Assembly (NCBI GenBank): GCA_029942265.1
Contig: JAOZTO010000017.1
Location: 5,151 to 14,099 of the forward strand
Origin: Desulfocapsa sp.
Lineage (GTDB): Bacteria; Desulfobacterota; Desulfobulbia; Desulfobulbales; Desulfocapsaceae
Reading direction: 5' to 3'
DNA length: 8,949 bases
Shown here in pieces: positions 7,567-8,949 of this stretch. Within the stretch, counting starts at the first letter, position 1; the number at the start of each line of letters is the position of its first letter. Made by a program: the position numbers and the translations under genes. The notes beneath the pieces were generated by a model. It was not told the DNA's origin. It worked only from the letters and a program-made list of their open reading frames with translations, and ran no database searches.

Positions 7567-8376
7567 TTATTGTACAAAATTGACTTGGTATTTTTTGGGA
7601 GTAACAGCGGTAAGGGCTTTGAAATGACGATGCAGGTGACTTTGGTCATAAAAGCCACATTCCAATGCTACCTGTGACACATCCACACCTTTTTGTAGTA
7701 GTTTTTTTGCGCGTTCAATTCTAAAATTTAGTCGATAAGCATGTGGTGTAATACCTGTTGCGACCTTAAAATTCCTAAGCAATGTATATGGGTTGGCATT
7801 CATTGGTTTAGCAATTTCTCTAAGAGATATGTCAATTTCTAAATCTTGGATTAATTCGTGCTTTAATCGATCTATGTTGGAAGAGGATTTCTTTTTTAAG
7901 ATAGTTTCTTCAGAAGTGCTTAAAAAAATTGATTCTACGAGTTTGACAAGAGTACACTCTTTTTCGAGTTTATCTGCTTCTTCGGTCATTAATGACTTCA
8001 TGGTGGTGAGATATTCATGATATATTGCATTATCTTCCAGTAAAATGGCAGTTACCGGCCTAAACACTGTGTTTCCCCATAAAGCATACTGTACTTGTAG
8101 ACACCAATCGATATCAAGATAAAGCATGTAGTAAGTACGCTGGCAATTATCATCAGGATTACAGCAATGCAATACTTCTGGATTGACAATTGCGAGACGG
8201 CCCGGCAGTAATTGCCTAGACTGTTTTCCCACTTTGTATGTCACTTGTCCTTGATCTATTGCACCAATACTAAAGGTTTCATGTATATGTGGTTTGAAAT
8301 GTTGACCACTATTTTTTGAATAGCGACACATAGCAAAAGGTAATCCAGAATCATGAAAAAAATGTTCTTTAATCAT
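7567..8376 (-). CDS. AraC-family transcriptional regulator, upstream of the exporter
   Basis: This is a 269-residue DNA-binding regulator. Residues about 25-80 form the AraC-type cupin ligand domain (FKPHIHETFSIGAI, then LLPGRLAIVNPEVLHCCNP). The C-terminal 90 residues carry the two helix-turn-helix motifs: ISLREIAKPMNANPYTLLRNF at about 183-203, and VSQVALECGFYDQSHLHRHF at about 233-252, followed by the usual T-P-x-x-Y ending. The N-terminus (EHFFHDSGLPFAMCR) resembles that of relatives paired with LysE-type exporters, which supports the ATG at 8376. Yet no Shine-Dalgarno sequence precedes it: there is an A-rich run and then the right inverted repeat 12 bases away. The pairing suggests control of the downstream exporter in response to an amino acid; the ligand is unknown. 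Confidence 0.93.
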   Translation of the reverse strand: MIKEHFFHDSGLPFAMCRYSKNSGQHFKPHIHETFSIGAIDQGQVTYKVGKQSRQLLPGRLAIVNPEVLHCCNPDDNCQRTYYMLYLDIDWCLQVQYALWGNTVFRPVTAILLEDNAIYHEYLTTMKSLMTEEADKLEKECTLVKLVESIFLSTSEETILKKKSSSNIDRLKHELIQDLEIDISLREIAKPMNANPYTLLRNFKVATGITPHAYRLNFRIERAKKLLQKGVDVSQVALECGFYDQSHLHRHFKALTAVTPKKYQVNFVQ

Positions 8377-8388
8377 TTTTGATTTTTT

Positions 8389-8408
8389 TAACCCGACAAG
8401 CCGGAAAA
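8389..8408. repeat. Right copy of the 20-base inverted repeat
   Basis: The plus strand reads TAACCCGACAAGCCGGAAAA, the reverse complement of the left copy at 6884-6903 except for one base. The change turns the internal palindrome CCGAC/GTCGG into CCGGC/GTCGG on the minus strand, which still pairs in RNA through a G-U. It lies 12 bases upstream of the araC start codon, so it would be in the araC leader or promoter. In neither direction is it followed by a T-run, so it is not a terminator. Confidence 0.85.
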
Positions 8409-8438
8409 CTTCTAGTCACGCTGGATAGATGCCCTGGA

Positions 8439-8461
8439 GATAACATGGTCATGTGATAACA
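8439..8461. promoter_or_regulatory. Possible operator upstream of araC: direct repeats around a dyad
   Basis: GATAACA occurs at 8439-8445 and again at 8455-8461, 16 bases apart, and the 12-base palindrome ACATGGTCATGT (8443-8454) sits between and partly over the first. The site is 63-85 bases before the araC start. AraC-type proteins often bind direct repeats, though usually about 21 bases apart. It lies outside the inverted repeat, so it would not have travelled with the cassette. Weak evidence. Confidence 0.25.
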
Positions 8462-8462
8462 A

Positions 8463-8645
8463 TTAATAACCTCCATCAGCGGTCTTGATCGCCTCAATAG
8501 TTGTTGAACGGTCACTTTCTGTGATGATATAAGATATTTTGGTTTCAGAAGTAAAATAATAGCCCTCAGTGCAATACCTTTACTGGTCATCAATTCAAAT
8601 ACTTTGGCCTGATCCCTGCACATTCCCTTTATTCGACTTCTTGTC
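8463..8645 (-). pseudogene. Decayed ACT domain, most like the C-terminus of aspartate kinase
   Basis: On the minus strand, one frame reads IKGMCRDQAKVFELMTSKG then IALRA (about 8630 to 8561). After a shift of frame in the run CTATTATTTTA it continues as YFTSETKISY then IITESD and TIEAIKTADGGY, and stops with TAA at 8463-8465. Together these follow the ACT pattern of aspartate kinases (GM...AAKVFE.LA..GINIRAI.TSEIKIS.VI.E.D...A..ALH). Known ACT domains of that kind sense lysine or threonine. Only about 60 residues remain, without start or kinase domain, so this is a fragment. A stand-alone ACT regulator is an alternative source. An 84-residue open frame (8369-8623) covers the first half but runs out of the domain and into araC, so I do not call it a gene. 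Confidence 0.5.
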
Positions 8646-8755
8646 TTATCCGTATATTTTATTCGATTGAATCAAAAATTATCTCGTAAGTATGTTTTTT
8701 GCAAGAGATTATTGTTTGAGTGAGTAAAGCAACATGCTCGTATATTATCAGACTT

Positions 8756-8782
8756 GAATTCCTCGAAAATTAGCGAGAATTC
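8756..8782. promoter_or_regulatory. Imperfect dyad just upstream of the ATPase gene promoter
   Basis: GAATTCCTCG and GCGAGAATTC face each other around a 6-7 base A/T-rich centre; the arms pair completely apart from one extra C in the left arm. The dyad ends four bases before the putative -35 box. This position suits a regulator binding site, and it could also form a hairpin in a longer transcript. No T-run follows, so it is not a terminator. Confidence 0.35.
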
Positions 8783-8785
8783 CCG

Positions 8786-8813
8786 TTGAAGTTCTCCTGC
8801 TTTGTGATATGTT
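8786..8813 (+). promoter_or_regulatory. Putative sigma-70 promoter of the ATPase gene
   Basis: TTGAAG (8786-8791) and TATGTT (8808-8813) are 16 bases apart, and TGA immediately before the -10 box makes an extended -10 (TGnTATGTT). Transcription would begin near 8820, about 36 bases before the ATG. The boxes match consensus moderately well; nothing else in this 200-base gap fits better. Confidence 0.4.
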
Positions 8814-8855
8814 TACTGAAAAGCAACAGCCAATCAAAGGAGGGGGATAGTAACT

Positions 8856-8949
8856 ATGCTGAATAAAAATGAGCTTCTCGAAGTTCTGGTAACTTGGAAT
8901 TTTTGGAACAGGCCGTTGCCTGAGACTGTTAGCAGGCCTGCCTACGAAG
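8856..8949 (+). CDS. Start of a probable AAA-type ATPase (DUF4143 family), cut by the window end
   Basis: Only 31 residues are present, beginning MLNKNELLEVLVTWNFWNRP. The pattern of an ELL..L..WNFW opening followed by a conserved Arg and an aromatic residue is typical of the large family of AAA_14/DUF4143 ATPases found scattered in bacterial and archaeal accessory regions, whose cellular role is unclear. The start is well supported by AAAGGAGGGGG at 8836-8846, nine bases from the ATG, one of the strongest ribosome sites in the window. The P-loop would lie beyond the window end, so the family call rests on the N-terminus alone. Confidence 0.6.
   Translation, partial: MLNKNELLEVLVTWNFWNRPLPETVSRPAYE

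Larger units (their letters stand above)
6884..8408. mobile_element. Candidate two-gene cassette bounded by inverted repeats (araC-lysE)
   Basis: The 1.5 kb between and including the two 20-base inverted repeats holds exactly two complete genes, an AraC-type regulator and a LysE-type exporter, with almost no spare DNA (one base on the left, 12 on the right). The flanks are decayed gene pieces on both sides, and the inside is poorer in G+C than the operon in most of the lines I counted. This suggests a unit that moved as a whole. There is no transposase, no clear target duplication, and no integron-type attC pattern that I can recognise. The repeats could instead be two copies of a dispersed palindromic element that happen to face each other. 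Confidence 0.35.

Noticed and set aside
8369..8623. An 84-residue minus-strand open frame overlapping the araC start
   Set aside because: Only its first about 21 residues follow the ACT pattern, and the rest of the domain is in another frame. The tail crosses the inverted repeat into araC.
8629..8670. Two similar TTTATTCGA(C/T)T copies near 8629 and 8658
   Set aside because: They are short and AT-rich, occur only twice, and can easily arise by chance. There is no repeat-spacer pattern that would suggest CRISPR.
8675..8712. Loose inverted similarity between ATTATCTC and GAGATTAT
   Set aside because: The arms are short and far apart, with no T-run or promoter relation.

Overview
The window looks like a chromosomal piece of a moderately AT-rich Gram-negative anaerobe, most likely a sulfate-reducer-type Desulfobacterota (deltaproteobacterium). 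That rests on the order argG-argH-lipoprotein-lysA-dap, which I recall from Geobacter-like and Desulfobulbus-like genomes, on the style of the proteins, and on a lipoprotein embedded in the cluster. The taxon is an inference; there is no rRNA here.

Positions 1-6490 hold a tight plus-strand run of seven genes: the 3' end of argG, then argH, a fibronectin-type-III lipoprotein, lysA, dapF, dapA and folK. Gaps range from a 4-base overlap to 39 bases, and I see no internal terminator, so it reads as one operon. ArgG and ArgH make the last two steps of arginine synthesis. DapA starts the diaminopimelate branch, DapF makes meso-diaminopimelate for cell wall and lysine, and LysA decarboxylates it to lysine. 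dapB and the enzymes between DapA and DapF are not in the window. FolK belongs to folate synthesis.

Positions 6430-8650 are an accessory scar. On the minus strand lies an AraC-type regulator followed by a LysE-family exporter (8376 down to 6905). The pair is bounded by a 20-base inverted repeat with 19 of 20 matching positions: one copy sits one base past the lysE stop, the other 12 bases before the araC start. Outside the repeats are decayed minus-strand gene pieces. On the left is an aldehyde:ferredoxin-oxidoreductase-like remnant with an internal deletion and a frameshift, running into the end of folK. On the right is a frameshifted ACT domain most like the C-terminus of aspartate kinase. 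No transposase is visible. The simplest reading is a small two-gene cassette in a degraded neighbourhood; how it arrived is not known.

Positions 8650-8949 hold a promoter-like region, a dyad and the start of a plus-strand gene with a very strong ribosome binding site. Its first 31 residues resemble AAA ATPases of the DUF4143 type. Most genes are ordinary. What deserves a second look is the repeat-bounded araC-lysE pair, the remnants around it, and the lipoprotein with a CPTCPIPF motif inside an amino-acid operon. I found no clear evidence of a wholly new system.
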